A stretch of 64,000 bases of DNA from Cryomorphaceae bacterium (GCA_017798125.1 CP059070.1:2294001-2358000), one strand, 5' to 3'. Positions 42,554-53,107 are shown, counted from the first letter of the stretch. The notes: generated by a model from the sequence alone, not told the origin. Numbers and translations are program-made.

Positions 42554-44755
42554 ATGACGCAAAAGCCCCGCATACGGATTCAGTGGGGTCGTTTTTTTCC
42601 GATCCAGCTGCTGGCACTTCATTTCAAGAGAAGCCTTATTCTTCTCTTGTTCTGGATATTGCTGTTCGGTTTTGTCACAAAACTTTTCGCCCAGTCGTAC
42701 GGCATTCCACTCCTGTTCCTTGCTCCAGAGTATATGGGAACAGTGGGCTGGTTGTCCTTTTTTCTGCTCGGCGTCTTTACGGGCCTGTTCTTTATGGCTT
42801 TCCATGTGAGCACGTATATCTACTACAGCCATAAATTCACTTTCCTAGCTACCCTTCAACAACCGCTGTACCGATTCAGCATCAACAATTCCCTGCTGCC
42901 CTTCTCCTTCTCTCTTGTGTATCTATACTTCAGCTACCAGTATCAGACAGGCGAGGAACAAATCGCGCCGTTGAAGGCGCTGCTCCATCTATTTGCTTGG
43001 ATTTTCGGATCTGTGGTGAGTATTTCCATTACGTTCACCTACTTCTTCAACGCGAACCGAAACGTATTCCGCGGGCTTGAGCAGTCCTTGAACCGTCCGT
43101 TGAACCTTCTGGTCAAACGCGACCGAGATACCTCCAGTCTCTCCGAACACACCAAGACACAGTACTACCTCCGTAATTTCTTTACCCTGAGGATTGTGCG
43201 TTCCACAGACCACTACCCAAAGGGCACCCTCATACGGATCCTAGACAAGCATCACCGGAACGCCGCCTTGTTCATCTTGGTCATCTTTCTGGTCATTCTT
43301 GGCTTCGGCATCCTTCGTGAACAAGAATGGGCGAATATCCCAGCGGCGGGCAGCATTTTCCTACTTTTTACGATGTACCTCATGCTCACGGCAGTCTTAC
43401 ATTCCTGGTTTAGGAGCTGGTACGCCTTTGGTGTGGCCGTTGTGCTAATTTGTATACAGTGGTTATCACATTACCCGCTTTTCGAAAAAGTCAATCACGC
43501 TTTTGGCTTGGACTATAAAGCTGCCCCGGCTCCTTACCGATTCGAAGACTTAGTTCCCCTCACTACCGACAGTATCTACACCTATGATCGGAATCTAGAA
43601 CTCCAAGCTCTTCAAGGCTGGCACGCTCAAACCAGGAAAACAAAGCCCAAACTCATCATTGTCAACACCTCAGGAGGAGGGCTTCGCTCAGCACTCTTCA
43701 CCTTTGAGATGATGCATGTCCTAGACAGCGTAACGGAGGGTGCCTTTTTCAAACAAACAAGGCTTATTACCGGAGCATCGGGAGGAATGATGGGGGCTGC
43801 CTATTACCGGGGGCTCAAACACGAAGACTCCTTGGATTCCGTTTCCATAGATCTCCTTCAAGACTGCTTGAGCACGGACATGCTCAATCCAATTGTCTTT
43901 GGATTAGTCACCAACGACTTATTCTTCAATACGCTTCATTGGCGCACTGGCAATCAGCGCTACAACAAGGACCGCGGATATTCCTTCGAACAAGCCCTGC
44001 ATCGCAATACCCTGGGCATTCTCGACGTGCCACTAAGCTATTACCGAAATCCGGAGCTAAGCGGTTCTATCCCTAAAATGGTCTTTTCACCCATTATCGT
44101 CAATGATGGTCGTCGCCTGAACATTTCGAGCAGCCCCACCTCCTATCTTTCTTTGGTGGGTCCGAACAACGAACGTCCTGAATACCATGACGGAATTGAG
44201 TTTAGCCGTTTCTTTGAGGCCCTACGGGCCGATAGCCTTCGCTTCTCAACAGCTATCCGCATGAGTGCTTCCTTTCCGTACATCACACCGCTCATCAACC
44301 TGCCAAGCAAGCCCGCTATGGAACTGATTGATGCAGGTGCTCGAGACAACAACGGATTTGAGCTTAGTATGCGGTACGCTTACCACTTCAACGAATGGCT
44401 CAATCGATTTACTTCAGGAATTGTCTTTGTGCGCCTACGGAGCGATGGCTTGAATGATGCCCGAATCCGGGATGAACATAAACGCGGTGTTTTCGAAAAC
44501 CTCTTCAACCCTGTAAGCGGTGTGGTCAAAAGCTTCGACAACATGCAGGATTTCAATCAAAGTCAATTGTTGCTTCTTGCCGACGAATGGTGCAATGTCC
44601 CCATTGACGTCATTGAGTTCAATCTATTTGAGGAAGAAGAAGCGGTGAGCTTGAGTTGGCATCTTTCAACAAGTGAAAAAGCCCAAGTCCGATCCTCCAT
44701 CTTCTCGGAAGCCAATTCAGCCAAAACGAAAGAGCTCATTCAACTATTGGATTGA
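42554..44755 (+). CDS. Patatin-like phospholipase with multi-helix membrane domain
   Basis: A 733-residue protein. The first about 320 residues hold several membrane helices (LILLLFWILLFGFVTKLF, GWLSFFLLGVFTGLFFMAF, FILVIFLVILGFGIL, SIFLLFTMYLMLTAVL). The C-terminal patatin domain has the oxyanion loop NTSGGGLRSAL, the nucleophile elbow ITGASGGMMG (Ser409) and the catalytic aspartate in LIDAGARDNNG (Asp593). It should hydrolyse acyl esters of phospholipids at the inner membrane. Two hairpin repeat copies encode ALRAD and RLRSD. It is the last gene of the cluster from the NTF2-like gene. Confidence 0.88.
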   Translation: MTQKPRIRIQWGRFFPIQLLALHFKRSLILLLFWILLFGFVTKLFAQSYGIPLLFLAPEYMGTVGWLSFFLLGVFTGLFFMAFHVSTYIYYSHKFTFLATLQQPLYRFSINNSLLPFSFSLVYLYFSYQYQTGEEQIAPLKALLHLFAWIFGSVVSISITFTYFFNANRNVFRGLEQSLNRPLNLLVKRDRDTSSLSEHTKTQYYLRNFFTLRIVRSTDHYPKGTLIRILDKHHRNAALFILVIFLVILGFGILREQEWANIPAAGSIFLLFTMYLMLTAVLHSWFRSWYAFGVAVVLICIQWLSHYPLFEKVNHAFGLDYKAAPAPYRFEDLVPLTTDSIYTYDRNLELQALQGWHAQTRKTKPKLIIVNTSGGGLRSALFTFEMMHVLDSVTEGAFFKQTRLITGASGGMMGAAYYRGLKHEDSLDSVSIDLLQDCLSTDMLNPIVFGLVTNDLFFNTLHWRTGNQRYNKDRGYSFEQALHRNTLGILDVPLSYYRNPELSGSIPKMVFSPIIVNDGRRLNISSSPTSYLSLVGPNNERPEYHDGIEFSRFFEALRADSLRFSTAIRMSASFPYITPLINLPSKPAMELIDAGARDNNGFELSMRYAYHFNEWLNRFTSGIVFVRLRSDGLNDARIRDEHKRGVFENLFNPVSGVVKSFDNMQDFNQSQLLLLADEWCNVPIDVIEFNLFEEEEAVSLSWHLSTSEKAQVRSSIFSEANSAKTKELIQLLD
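44218..44234 (+). repeat. GATG hairpin repeat, copy 19
   Basis: GGCCC-TAC-GGGCC then GATA, perfect arms. It encodes ALRAD in the patatin protein. Confidence 0.45.
44431..44447 (+). repeat. GATG hairpin repeat, copy 20
   Basis: GCGCC-TAC-GGAGC then GATG, one mismatched pair. It encodes RLRSDG in the patatin protein. Confidence 0.5.
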
Positions 44756-44877
44756 ACTGATACTCTATTTCTCAATTCGACAACAGGCTCAATAACGTAA
44801 TGGACCTTTTTAAAAAGATCCAAACCTGACCAAGGGGAAAGCCCACCATTATAATCAATTCACCCATTCCCCCATGT

Positions 44878-44913
44878 TCAAAAAAAAAGCCGCTCCCTTT
44901 CGAGAGCGGCTTT
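44878..44913 (-). terminator. Terminator of the giant T9SS gene
   Basis: AAAGCCGCTC / GAGCGGCTTT stem with an eight-base loop and a run of T on the minus strand, 20 nt beyond the stop. It may also end the convergent patatin transcript. Confidence 0.85.
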
Positions 44914-44933
44914 CTTCATCTATTTCTAATCGA

Positions 44934-47900
44934 TTACTTCTCGATCACAATTCGCTTAACGCTGCTGTGTCCTTCCGCAGTTACACGGATGAAGTAAACG
45001 CCGTTTTCAACATTCTCCAAGTTGTAGTTGCGCTCGAAGATTGCACCGTTCGTGTGCTCAACTTCTTCTTCCATGATCAATCGACCACGAGCATCGGTAA
45101 TCGCCACCTCTACGTTGTCAGCACTCAACTGAGCAATGCTCAATTCGAAGCTTCCGCGGTTCGGGTTAGGATATACCTCAATGGTTTCGTTGGTCAACTC
45201 ATCCTCCAAGCTCACGTAGCTCGCTACGAACTGCGCACTTGTAGAAGTACAACCTGTAACTGGATCTTCTACTTCAACGAAGTATACATTGAATCCAACA
45301 CATGGAGTTGTAATGGTCGAACCAGATCCAACCACGTTTCCTTGATCATCCAACCAAGTGTAGACTGGGTTAGTCACACTAGACTGTACAATCAAATCAC
45401 AACCGTTTTGCAAGATGATCGGAGCCGCTGGATCCGCATTCACATTTTGCTGTTGGCTAGCTGAGTTAGTACAACCTGTTGCTGGGTCTGTGTACGTATA
45501 CGTGATGGTGTACGTTCCAGGAGCAACAATGGTAGGATCGAATGTATCTCCATTGACAATACCAGGTCCACTGAAGGTACCACCTGCAGGGCTACCGGTC
45601 ATCGCCACTGGCGCTGCACTAGCACATACATCTCCAATACCGCTGAAGCTTACATTAGGCAAGGCGTCAACTGTAATGGTCGTCGTTGCCGTTCCAACAC
45701 AACCTTCTGGATTCGTGTAGGTGTAGGTAATGGTATGTGTACCTGAACCCGCAGCAACTGGATCAAAGGTGTTACCCGATACTCCAGGACCACTGTAAAC
45801 ACCACCTCCAGGAGATGCTCCAGAAATCAAAACTGGACTTGCATCAGCACAAACATTTCCTTGAGCAGCCAAGCTCACCACAGGAGCTGGAGTAACTACG
45901 ATGGTCGAAGTACTTGATGCAGGACATCCGTCCGCACTTGTATAGGTATAGGTCAATACATGCGTACCTGCACCGGCCGCGGCGGGATCAAAGTTTCCAC
46001 CGCTAACTCCAGGACCGCTCCAGTTTCCACCTGCTGGTGTAGCACCAGAAAGAGCGAATGAAGCAGCACTAGCACAAGTGTTGGCCAAGGTCGGAGTACT
46101 TACAGATGGAACCGCATTAACTGTAATAGTCGCTTGGAATGCAATAGGACATCCAGAGACACTCAAGGTCTCGTAGTCAAGCGTATATGTTCCAGGTCCC
46201 ACTTGAGCAGGATAGAACACTCCACCATTAACACCAGGACCGGTATACGTACCTCCCGGAGGAATTGCACCAGTCAATGTCACTGCACCTGCATCGGTAC
46301 ATACATCTGGAATTGGCAAGTGGAATCCAATCGACGCTTGATTTACGATGATCTGCGTACTTGCAGAGCTCGTACATCCATTCGCATCCGTATAGGTATA
46401 CAAGATGTTGTGTGGTCCTTGACCAGCAGCAGCTGGATCAAAGATTCCATTAGATACCCCGTTACCACTATAGGTACCTCCTACTGGAGCACCAACAGTC
46501 AAAGCAAACGGTGCATCTGCAGCACATACATCTGCCAAAGCTCCCATCGTTACCGTAGGTATATCGGATACAATTAGGTCCGTAGTAGCTGAAGCCTCAC
46601 AACCATTTGCATTTACGTAAGTATATGTCAAGGTGTGCGTTCCAACTCCAGCAGCAGCTGGGTCAAACATTGCTCCAGTTACACCAGCTCCAGAATAAGT
46701 TCCACCAGCTGGTGAACCTTGCGTAAGCATAACAGCTCCTCCATCCACACATTGGTTAGGTACAACACCGAATTGAACGTTTGGTAAATCATTCACATAT
46801 ACAGTGATATACTCTACTTTCTGAGAGAAGGTATCATCTACATAGAAAGAATAAGTAGTCGTCACGATAGGTGATGAGCTCGTATTCAACGTATTGATAT
46901 CTGTTACATACGAACTTGGAGTCCACAAGAAACTATACGTCGTATCAGAACCTCCGGTTACAGAAGCTGACAATTGTACAGTCTCACCAACACAAATGGT
47001 GTCTTTATCAACAGACAAAAGGATCTCAATTGGTCCACCGAAGATGGTAACATTGACGGTATCGTATCCACGACATCCCGTTACATTGTCAATTGCTTCA
47101 ACTACGAACTGCTGGTCAACGGTCAATGGTCCAGTAGTCACTTGATTACCAATTCCGGCACCTAAGATGCTATCTGCTGGAGACCAAGAATACGTGTAGT
47201 TTCCACTACCGCCAGTTGCGACCGCACTTAGTTGGGTACCCGTACCAAAGACAACGGTTACATCCGGAGAAGCAGTCACCGAAGGAATCTCGTTCACTGT
47301 CATCACCAATTGATCAAACGTTGCACAACTTCCAGACGTCACAGTATATCGCAAAGTGTGATTTCCAACACCAGCAATTGAAGGATCAAAAGTTCCATTC
47401 ACTACACCCGGACCGCTGAATACTCCTCCTGCTGGAGAACCATTTAGGGCTACGATTGAGTCATTAACACCGCAGAATGAGGTTTGAGGTGCGTTCAATG
47501 TAACGTTAGGCGTTGGAATCAAATTCACTGAAGCTGAATCCATAGCGGTACATCCCGTGGCCGGATCGGTATACGTGTAGTACAAGGTATAGGTACCAGG
47601 TACTCCGATCTGCGCAGGAACAAAGTCAGTTCCTACAATTCCAGGACCAGTGAATACACCACCAGTAGGACTCGCTGTGGTAATGGTGAAACCATTCTGT
47701 CCATCACAGTATGATCCAAGGTCACCAAATACAACATTTGGGAATGGATTGACAGTGATGTCCACTGTACCTGGGCAAGATGTTCCGAAGGCATTAGTAA
47801 CAGTATAGTTCAAGGTATAAGTACCTGGCTGTACAGATGTTGGGTCAAAAACGTTTCCAGTAAGACCAGGGCCAGAGAATACACCACCAGCTGGCATTCC

Positions 47901-50900
47901 TGTCAACGTAATGAGACTTCCATCAGGACAAGACATTGTCTCCGTTGCAGTCACAGAAGGACAATCAGTCGTAAAGGCAGCAGGCCCTGCGTTTTGAGAC
48001 AATCCATCCCCAGTTCCATTACAGTCGTTCTGAACATAGAATTCGTAGTCTGCTCCTACTTCAAGTCCGGAAATACTGAGAGGGCTTCCTCCTGCAATAA
48101 CTGAAGTTCCTGTTCCTGGTGCAAAACCAGCAGGACCGTATTCTACAATGAACGTATCTCCTGGGCCGTTCCAGCTCAAATCAGCTGAGGTTTGACCCGT
48201 GGCCACAGCACTTAACAAGAATGGCGTCGGACAATCTGCCTCTTTTACTTCAAAGTCATCGATGTACAAAGCAAACTGATCCGCATCAGAATAACCGTGC
48301 AATCCGATAAAGATGTTCTCGGCCGCAATAGTGGTGTAAGAAACCGTTACTGTCTTATAGAAGCTGTTCTGAAGGTTTGGAACATCGAACAGTTTCAAGT
48401 TCATACCAGCTGGATCCTGAGAATTACCAACGAATACTTCGAGTTTCTCAACATACTGGTTGGTACGAACACGATAGCTAAATGTGATATCCAAAGACGT
48501 GTTCGCCGGAACGATAAACTCTGGAGAGAAGATCCAGTCATCCATGTCCGTAGAGGTATTTCGCTCTATCTCCAATGCATTCGGGTTTGATTGAGAAAGG
48601 GATGAACGATCCTGACCTTCCCAAACAATTGCATCAACATTGGCATCGTCTACCAACCATCCACAAGGAATTCTAGGAGCTCCAAGTGCATCGAAGTTTT
48701 CATTGTATGGCAAAGCGCTAAATGGAATCGCCACTGGAGGTGGGCAATAACTCGTCGCTTGAGTAGCACTTGCACCTGCGCTTACACCAAACCCACAATC
48801 TTGATAGACGTAGATATCGTAAGAAGTTTCAGGAGTCAAACCTGATGCAGTGTAAGAGGTTCCGGAAACCGCAGTTCCTGATCCAGTTGGGGCAGTTCCT
48901 GAGGTAACAATTTCAACTTGATAGTTGCTTCCGGATCCTGTCCATGAAACATCAAATGAAGTATCGAATACATTGGATACAGAGACATTTGAAGGAGCTG
49001 GACATACATTATCCACTTTTACTTCGTCAATCGCCATATCACCAGTACAACATCCTCCTACAGTATGAATTCCAACAAATTGAATCTCGATATCTCCTGA
49101 ATATCCACTCAGTGAAGCCGAAGCTGGGGCCCAAGCATCTGCCGAACTCGTCTGTTGTTGGCCGCTTAACGACCATATTGTATTCCAAGTTGCGGAACCT
49201 GCATTTCTTACTTGTACTTCAAGTGTACCAGTATTCGCTCCGAACATATGGTAGAAAAACTCAATACCTGGGTTCGACAACGCACTAATGTTAATTACAG
49301 GTAAAATCAGGTAAGTCTCATCACCAGCCGTTCCACCAGAGGTTTCGACATACGCATACTGCCCGGGGCCGCTAACATCATTATTCGGCCCGGTAGGAGA
49401 AGAACCCGTTGGTCCATCTTCAATTTGCCAATTCGGGTCGAATAAATCAGGAAGCACCTGCCAACAAGGGTCAAAGGTCGTTAGTGCACCCCAAGTTGGT
49501 CCATCAAAGTTCTCTGCAAATGGAGCAGTGAAACCTGCACACGGAGTAGAGAATGTTGGCCCTTGAACACGTCCAGTTCCATTTCCTGAACAATTTGAGG
49601 TGACATAGACATCGTAAGTCGTTTGAGCAGATAATCCTGAAACGGTTGCAGTAGTCCCTGAAACTCCCGTAAGTGTAGCAACAGCAGGATCCACATCAGG
49701 ATCATCCCCTGAAGCCCAAACCCCTACGTCATAAGTAAGAGCCGCTGGAGAAGCTGTCCAGCTTAGGGAAACACTTGAAGACGTGGAGGCGTCAACTGTA
49801 ACACCAGATGGAGCTGTACAAGGAGCTTCGCCAAAAGTAATTTCATCAAGAGCCATATCCGATCTAAAACTAGATCCAGTTGTTCCAATGAATCGAGCTC
49901 GAACATTATCCCCTGCGTATGCACTGAGGTCCACTGCAGCTTGGAACCAACTGTTTCCTTGATCCCCGGATAATGTCCAAACTTGGGTCCAGTTTGAAGA
50001 GGCTGAGGAAATTTCTAGTGACAAGGAACCCATGTTGCTTCCATACATATGGTAATAGAAACTTATCGATGGAGCCACAAGTCCGGATAAATCAACACAT
50101 TCCGATACAAGAATTGCGGTGTTAAACGAGCAACTCGAGGATTCTAAGAAAATATAATTCCCCGTGCCGTCAAGGTCCCCCGGAGGACCGGTAAGGCTAG
50201 ATCCTGTAGATGATGATCTTGCCGTCCATTCAATGTCATCATTGGATATGTTTGAAAACAATCCTGAGGAAATATTATCGGTCGTTATACAAGAGAAAAT
50301 GCCCGCATTATTCGGTGTAAGAAGATCAAAATCCTCTGTCACCGGAGCCACAACGGGTGAGGCACATAAGAATACATCTGGAGTCGTAAAAGACGCTGAT
50401 GATCCAAATGGCTGCATTGCTCCCGGTCCGGTGCAAAATTCCGCGACGTAAACGTCGTAGTTCGTATTCGAACTTAAGGTCAATCCTGTAAAGACGTAGC
50501 TCGTAGAAGTAACCCCATTAGCAGAAGCTACGGGGATAGTTGAATTTGGATCAGCTCCAGCGTCAACAATTACTAAGTCCCATGGCCCATTAGCATTTCC
50601 TCCAGGAGTCCATTGAACATCTACAGAAGCAGCTGATGCTGAGTTCACAGTCATCCCTGTCGCGTTGATACAATCACAAAAATCAGATTGGAAGTTTTCT
50701 GATGTCTCCAATTCGAAGTTGTTACCACCACCGGTTCCATTATTGGGAGTGGCTCCACCATTATTTGCCAAGATACTACCAGACGATTCACAAGTGACAG
50801 AGTATGTTCCTCCATTCCACCCGTCACCCCAAGAATCGTAGGCATTAAAGGTGTAAACCTCGCCATCCATGAGGCAGGCTTCCGCTGCGTAGTTTGTATT

Positions 50901-52931
50901 ATTCACAGCGTATGGACCACCAGAGGCAACTACAGCACCTGCCGATGATCGTATATCCCAAGTGACTTCATTTGCAAAACTTCCCGAATTAATTGCAATT
51001 AAGACCTTACGAGTCCCAGGAGGACAAACTGGATTGGTTGTGAAGGAATAAGGACCATCCCAGTCCGAAGTACCATTAGCGCCGCAATCGTCACGTACAT
51101 ACCATTCGTAATTGGTACCTGGCATTAGGTTTCCAAGTGTGTATGGATTTGACGTCACACCAGATGTTACCGTTCCTTGACCTAAGATAAAGCCAGCGGG
51201 TCCGGACTGAATATCCCATGTTGAGCTACCTCCACTAATCCAACTTAAATCAGCGGAATTAGTTGTAACACCACTTGTTGACCCGTTGAACGGATCGGGA
51301 CAAGCAATTGGAGTAGTGAAATTGAAAACTTGTGTAGTCGCTGTACCACCTGTGCTGCTACAGTAAGCTGTAATGGTCAATTCATAGCTAGTCTGCTCAT
51401 CAAGACCAAAAATGGTAAAGCTTGAGCTAGTTAATCCACTAATGGTATCCCAAGTTGTTGCACCAGCCTCTCTGTAAGCCAATGCTACACTATCTGCGTT
51501 TAAGGTTGTCCAAGATACGTCAGCGAATAGTCCTTGTGGGTTAACAATAACATCGAAGGGAGTAACACAAAACTCGTCCTCTACAGAAAAATTGTCTACC
51601 GCCATATCCGAAGTGGTGGTTCCTCCTGGAACACCGTAAAAACGGAAGGCAACTGTCTGACCTGCAAAAGGAGTAAGAGGTACGATTGCCTCTCTCCATT
51701 GATTGTTTTGGTTTCCAATCTCGGACCAAACCAATGTCCAGTTTCCTGAACCAGCTGGGGATTCTACTTCCAAATCGAGTGAACCCATCTGAAATCCGTA
51801 CATGTGATAATTGAAACGAACCGTTGGATTTGCTACCGATGACAAGTCAATGTCTGGACTTACAAAAATTCCTATTTCGCCGGAATTTCCAGAGGATTCT
51901 GTGTATGCGAATTGATTTCCATCGAATGCCGAAGATGGTCCAGTCGAACTACTTGGCGTAGTGGCTCCAAATGACCAGTCAAAATCATCTGATCCATCCT
52001 GCGTCCAACAAGGGTCTCCATCCCCCGGGTTTTCAAAACTCGTAAAGTAAGGAGCGGAGAAAGAAGTCGGACAAAGAGTAAATGCATTTGCCACGTCCGC
52101 GTAAAACGAATAATCACTACCTGATCCGCAATATTCTCGCACATAGGCTGCGTAACCCGTTCCAGGATTTAGGCCATTAATGGTAACCGGATTTGATCCT
52201 GTCGAAATAGTCTGACAAGCTCCTGATCCCAGCTCTTCAATAACAATCTCCCAAGATGTCGCACCTGGAGTTCCTTCCGTCCATGCCAAATCAAAGGAAG
52301 TCGCTGTTTCATTAGAAACGGTTACAGCACTCGGAATGGCACAAGGGGTTGGCTCACCGAAGAAAATATCATCAATGGATATATCATTGTAATAAGTGAA
52401 GCTTGTCATACCCGTAAAATCTACGGTAAATCGTACCTGGTGGCTATTTCCTGTCCAAGTAATACCTGCCAAACTGGGTGTAGCATTCTGCCAAGCTGCA
52501 TTATCACCAGAAAGTGTAGCGACATTCACCCAAGTGCTACCATTGTAAACGTCTACAATTAAGAGTGCATTATCGCCAGGGACATTGGTATTGTTACTGT
52601 GCCACCAAAAATCCAATATTGGATTAGCCAATGTACTAGCATCTATAGCAGGTGAAATAAGAATACCTGTGGTTGAAGTTCCTGAGCCGTCAACCCAGGC
52701 AGCATTTCCGCCATTACCAGTATTCTCATCTGCCGTTCCAGCTCCCCATCCTTGGCCAGTGCTAAAGATCCAGTTTTCAGCACCGGTACTTTGATCCCAA
52801 CCAGAGGGTAAAGATGAACCATCAAAAGATTCTTCGATAGCTCCTCCCCCGGACACACACTGTGCCGACACATTAGTCGTCCAAAGGAGAATTGTTAATA
52901 AGGACAAGATCCCAGAGTAGATCTTCTTCAT
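44934..52931 (-). CDS. Giant T9SS-secreted adhesin-like protein (2665 residues)
   Basis: Signal peptide MKKIYSGILSLLTILLWTTNVSA. The first 1600 residues alternate MAM-like/choice-of-anchor modules (recurring phrases FNYHMYGFQMGSL, FYYHMYGSNMGSL, FFYHMFGANTGTL) with fibronectin III modules (SWTxG...GLxPxTxYxxYV). From about residue 1680 to 2480 there are nine repeats of 75-80 residues with the core GGxxSGPGV..FDPxxAGxGTHTLTYTYT and a paired Cys; two PKD/Ig-like modules interrupt them. The end is a T9SS type A sorting domain (VYPNPNRGSFELSI, NVENGVYFIRVTAEGHSSVKRIVIE). It is probably a cell-surface adhesin or a gliding-related filament. It is a single gene with its own terminator. Confidence 0.9.
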   Translation of the reverse strand: MKKIYSGILSLLTILLWTTNVSAQCVSGGGAIEESFDGSSLPSGWDQSTGAENWIFSTGQGWGAGTADENTGNGGNAAWVDGSGTSTTGILISPAIDASTLANPILDFWWHSNNTNVPGDNALLIVDVYNGSTWVNVATLSGDNAAWQNATPSLAGITWTGNSHQVRFTVDFTGMTSFTYYNDISIDDIFFGEPTPCAIPSAVTVSNETATSFDLAWTEGTPGATSWEIVIEELGSGACQTISTGSNPVTINGLNPGTGYAAYVREYCGSGSDYSFYADVANAFTLCPTSFSAPYFTSFENPGDGDPCWTQDGSDDFDWSFGATTPSSSTGPSSAFDGNQFAYTESSGNSGEIGIFVSPDIDLSSVANPTVRFNYHMYGFQMGSLDLEVESPAGSGNWTLVWSEIGNQNNQWREAIVPLTPFAGQTVAFRFYGVPGGTTTSDMAVDNFSVEDEFCVTPFDVIVNPQGLFADVSWTTLNADSVALAYREAGATTWDTISGLTSSSFTIFGLDEQTSYELTITAYCSSTGGTATTQVFNFTTPIACPDPFNGSTSGVTTNSADLSWISGGSSTWDIQSGPAGFILGQGTVTSGVTSNPYTLGNLMPGTNYEWYVRDDCGANGTSDWDGPYSFTTNPVCPPGTRKVLIAINSGSFANEVTWDIRSSAGAVVASGGPYAVNNTNYAAEACLMDGEVYTFNAYDSWGDGWNGGTYSVTCESSGSILANNGGATPNNGTGGGNNFELETSENFQSDFCDCINATGMTVNSASAASVDVQWTPGGNANGPWDLVIVDAGADPNSTIPVASANGVTSTSYVFTGLTLSSNTNYDVYVAEFCTGPGAMQPFGSSASFTTPDVFLCASPVVAPVTEDFDLLTPNNAGIFSCITTDNISSGLFSNISNDDIEWTARSSSTGSSLTGPPGDLDGTGNYIFLESSSCSFNTAILVSECVDLSGLVAPSISFYYHMYGSNMGSLSLEISSASSNWTQVWTLSGDQGNSWFQAAVDLSAYAGDNVRARFIGTTGSSFRSDMALDEITFGEAPCTAPSGVTVDASTSSSVSLSWTASPAALTYDVGVWASGDDPDVDPAVATLTGVSGTTATVSGLSAQTTYDVYVTSNCSGNGTGRVQGPTFSTPCAGFTAPFAENFDGPTWGALTTFDPCWQVLPDLFDPNWQIEDGPTGSSPTGPNNDVSGPGQYAYVETSGGTAGDETYLILPVINISALSNPGIEFFYHMFGANTGTLEVQVRNAGSATWNTIWSLSGQQQTSSADAWAPASASLSGYSGDIEIQFVGIHTVGGCCTGDMAIDEVKVDNVCPAPSNVSVSNVFDTSFDVSWTGSGSNYQVEIVTSGTAPTGSGTAVSGTSYTASGLTPETSYDIYVYQDCGFGVSAGASATQATSYCPPPVAIPFSALPYNENFDALGAPRIPCGWLVDDANVDAIVWEGQDRSSLSQSNPNALEIERNTSTDMDDWIFSPEFIVPANTSLDITFSYRVRTNQYVEKLEVFVGNSQDPAGMNLKLFDVPNLQNSFYKTVTVSYTTIAAENIFIGLHGYSDADQFALYIDDFEVKEADCPTPFLLSAVATGQTSADLSWNGPGDTFIVEYGPAGFAPGTGTSVIAGGSPLSISGLEVGADYEFYVQNDCNGTGDGLSQNAGPAAFTTDCPSVTATETMSCPDGSLITLTGMPAGGVFSGPGLTGNVFDPTSVQPGTYTLNYTVTNAFGTSCPGTVDITVNPFPNVVFGDLGSYCDGQNGFTITTASPTGGVFTGPGIVGTDFVPAQIGVPGTYTLYYTYTDPATGCTAMDSASVNLIPTPNVTLNAPQTSFCGVNDSIVALNGSPAGGVFSGPGVVNGTFDPSIAGVGNHTLRYTVTSGSCATFDQLVMTVNEIPSVTASPDVTVVFGTGTQLSAVATGGSGNYTYSWSPADSILGAGIGNQVTTGPLTVDQQFVVEAIDNVTGCRGYDTVNVTIFGGPIEILLSVDKDTICVGETVQLSASVTGGSDTTYSFLWTPSSYVTDINTLNTSSSPIVTTTYSFYVDDTFSQKVEYITVYVNDLPNVQFGVVPNQCVDGGAVMLTQGSPAGGTYSGAGVTGAMFDPAAAGVGTHTLTYTYVNANGCEASATTDLIVSDIPTVTMGALADVCAADAPFALTVGAPVGGTYSGNGVSNGIFDPAAAGQGPHNILYTYTDANGCTSSASTQIIVNQASIGFHLPIPDVCTDAGAVTLTGAIPPGGTYTGPGVNGGVFYPAQVGPGTYTLDYETLSVSGCPIAFQATITVNAVPSVSTPTLANTCASAASFALSGATPAGGNWSGPGVSGGNFDPAAAGAGTHVLTYTYTSADGCPASSTSTIVVTPAPVVSLAAQGNVCADASPVLISGASPGGGVYSGPGVSGNTFDPVAAGSGTHTITYTYTNPEGCVGTATTTITVDALPNVSFSGIGDVCASAAPVAMTGSPAGGTFSGPGIVNGDTFDPTIVAPGTYTITYTYTDPATGCTNSASQQQNVNADPAAPIILQNGCDLIVQSSVTNPVYTWLDDQGNVVGSGSTITTPCVGFNVYFVEVEDPVTGCTSTSAQFVASYVSLEDELTNETIEVYPNPNRGSFELSIAQLSADNVEVAITDARGRLIMEEEVEHTNGAIFERNYNLENVENGVYFIRVTAEGHSSVKRIVIEK

Positions 52932-53086
52932 AGTAGATTTAGTTTAGGTTACTCTCATTTCATTGACCGCAGCGACCTACCGCCACGCACAAAAAGTCCC
53001 CATTACGGGAACAACCGTAAAAATGCGACGCTTCCAGCGCCCCTACAATTACGGGAGGCGTAAGTTATGAACAAAAAATGAAACGC

Positions 53087-53107
53087 TGTGAATAAAATTG
53101 TGGATAA
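53087..53107 (+). other. Pair of DnaA-box-like 9-mers
   Basis: TGTGAATAA and TGTGGATAA, 12 nt apart, both fit TGTGNATAA (complement of TTATNCACA). They sit in the 194-nt gap between the giant gene and the E1 gene, which otherwise holds only a weak TTACGG/CCGTAA hairpin (53003-53020). This may be a DnaA-binding regulatory site. It is not shown to be an origin. Confidence 0.35.

Noticed and set aside
44802-44821. GGACCTTTTTAAAAAGATCC near-palindrome after the patatin gene
   Set aside because: A weak A/T-rich stem with no T run following; could be a terminator remnant but not supportable.
44934-49000. CRISPR-like periodicity in the giant gene
   Set aside because: The periodic signal is coding repeats of about 230 nt with diverged sequence, in frame, not short identical repeats with spacers.
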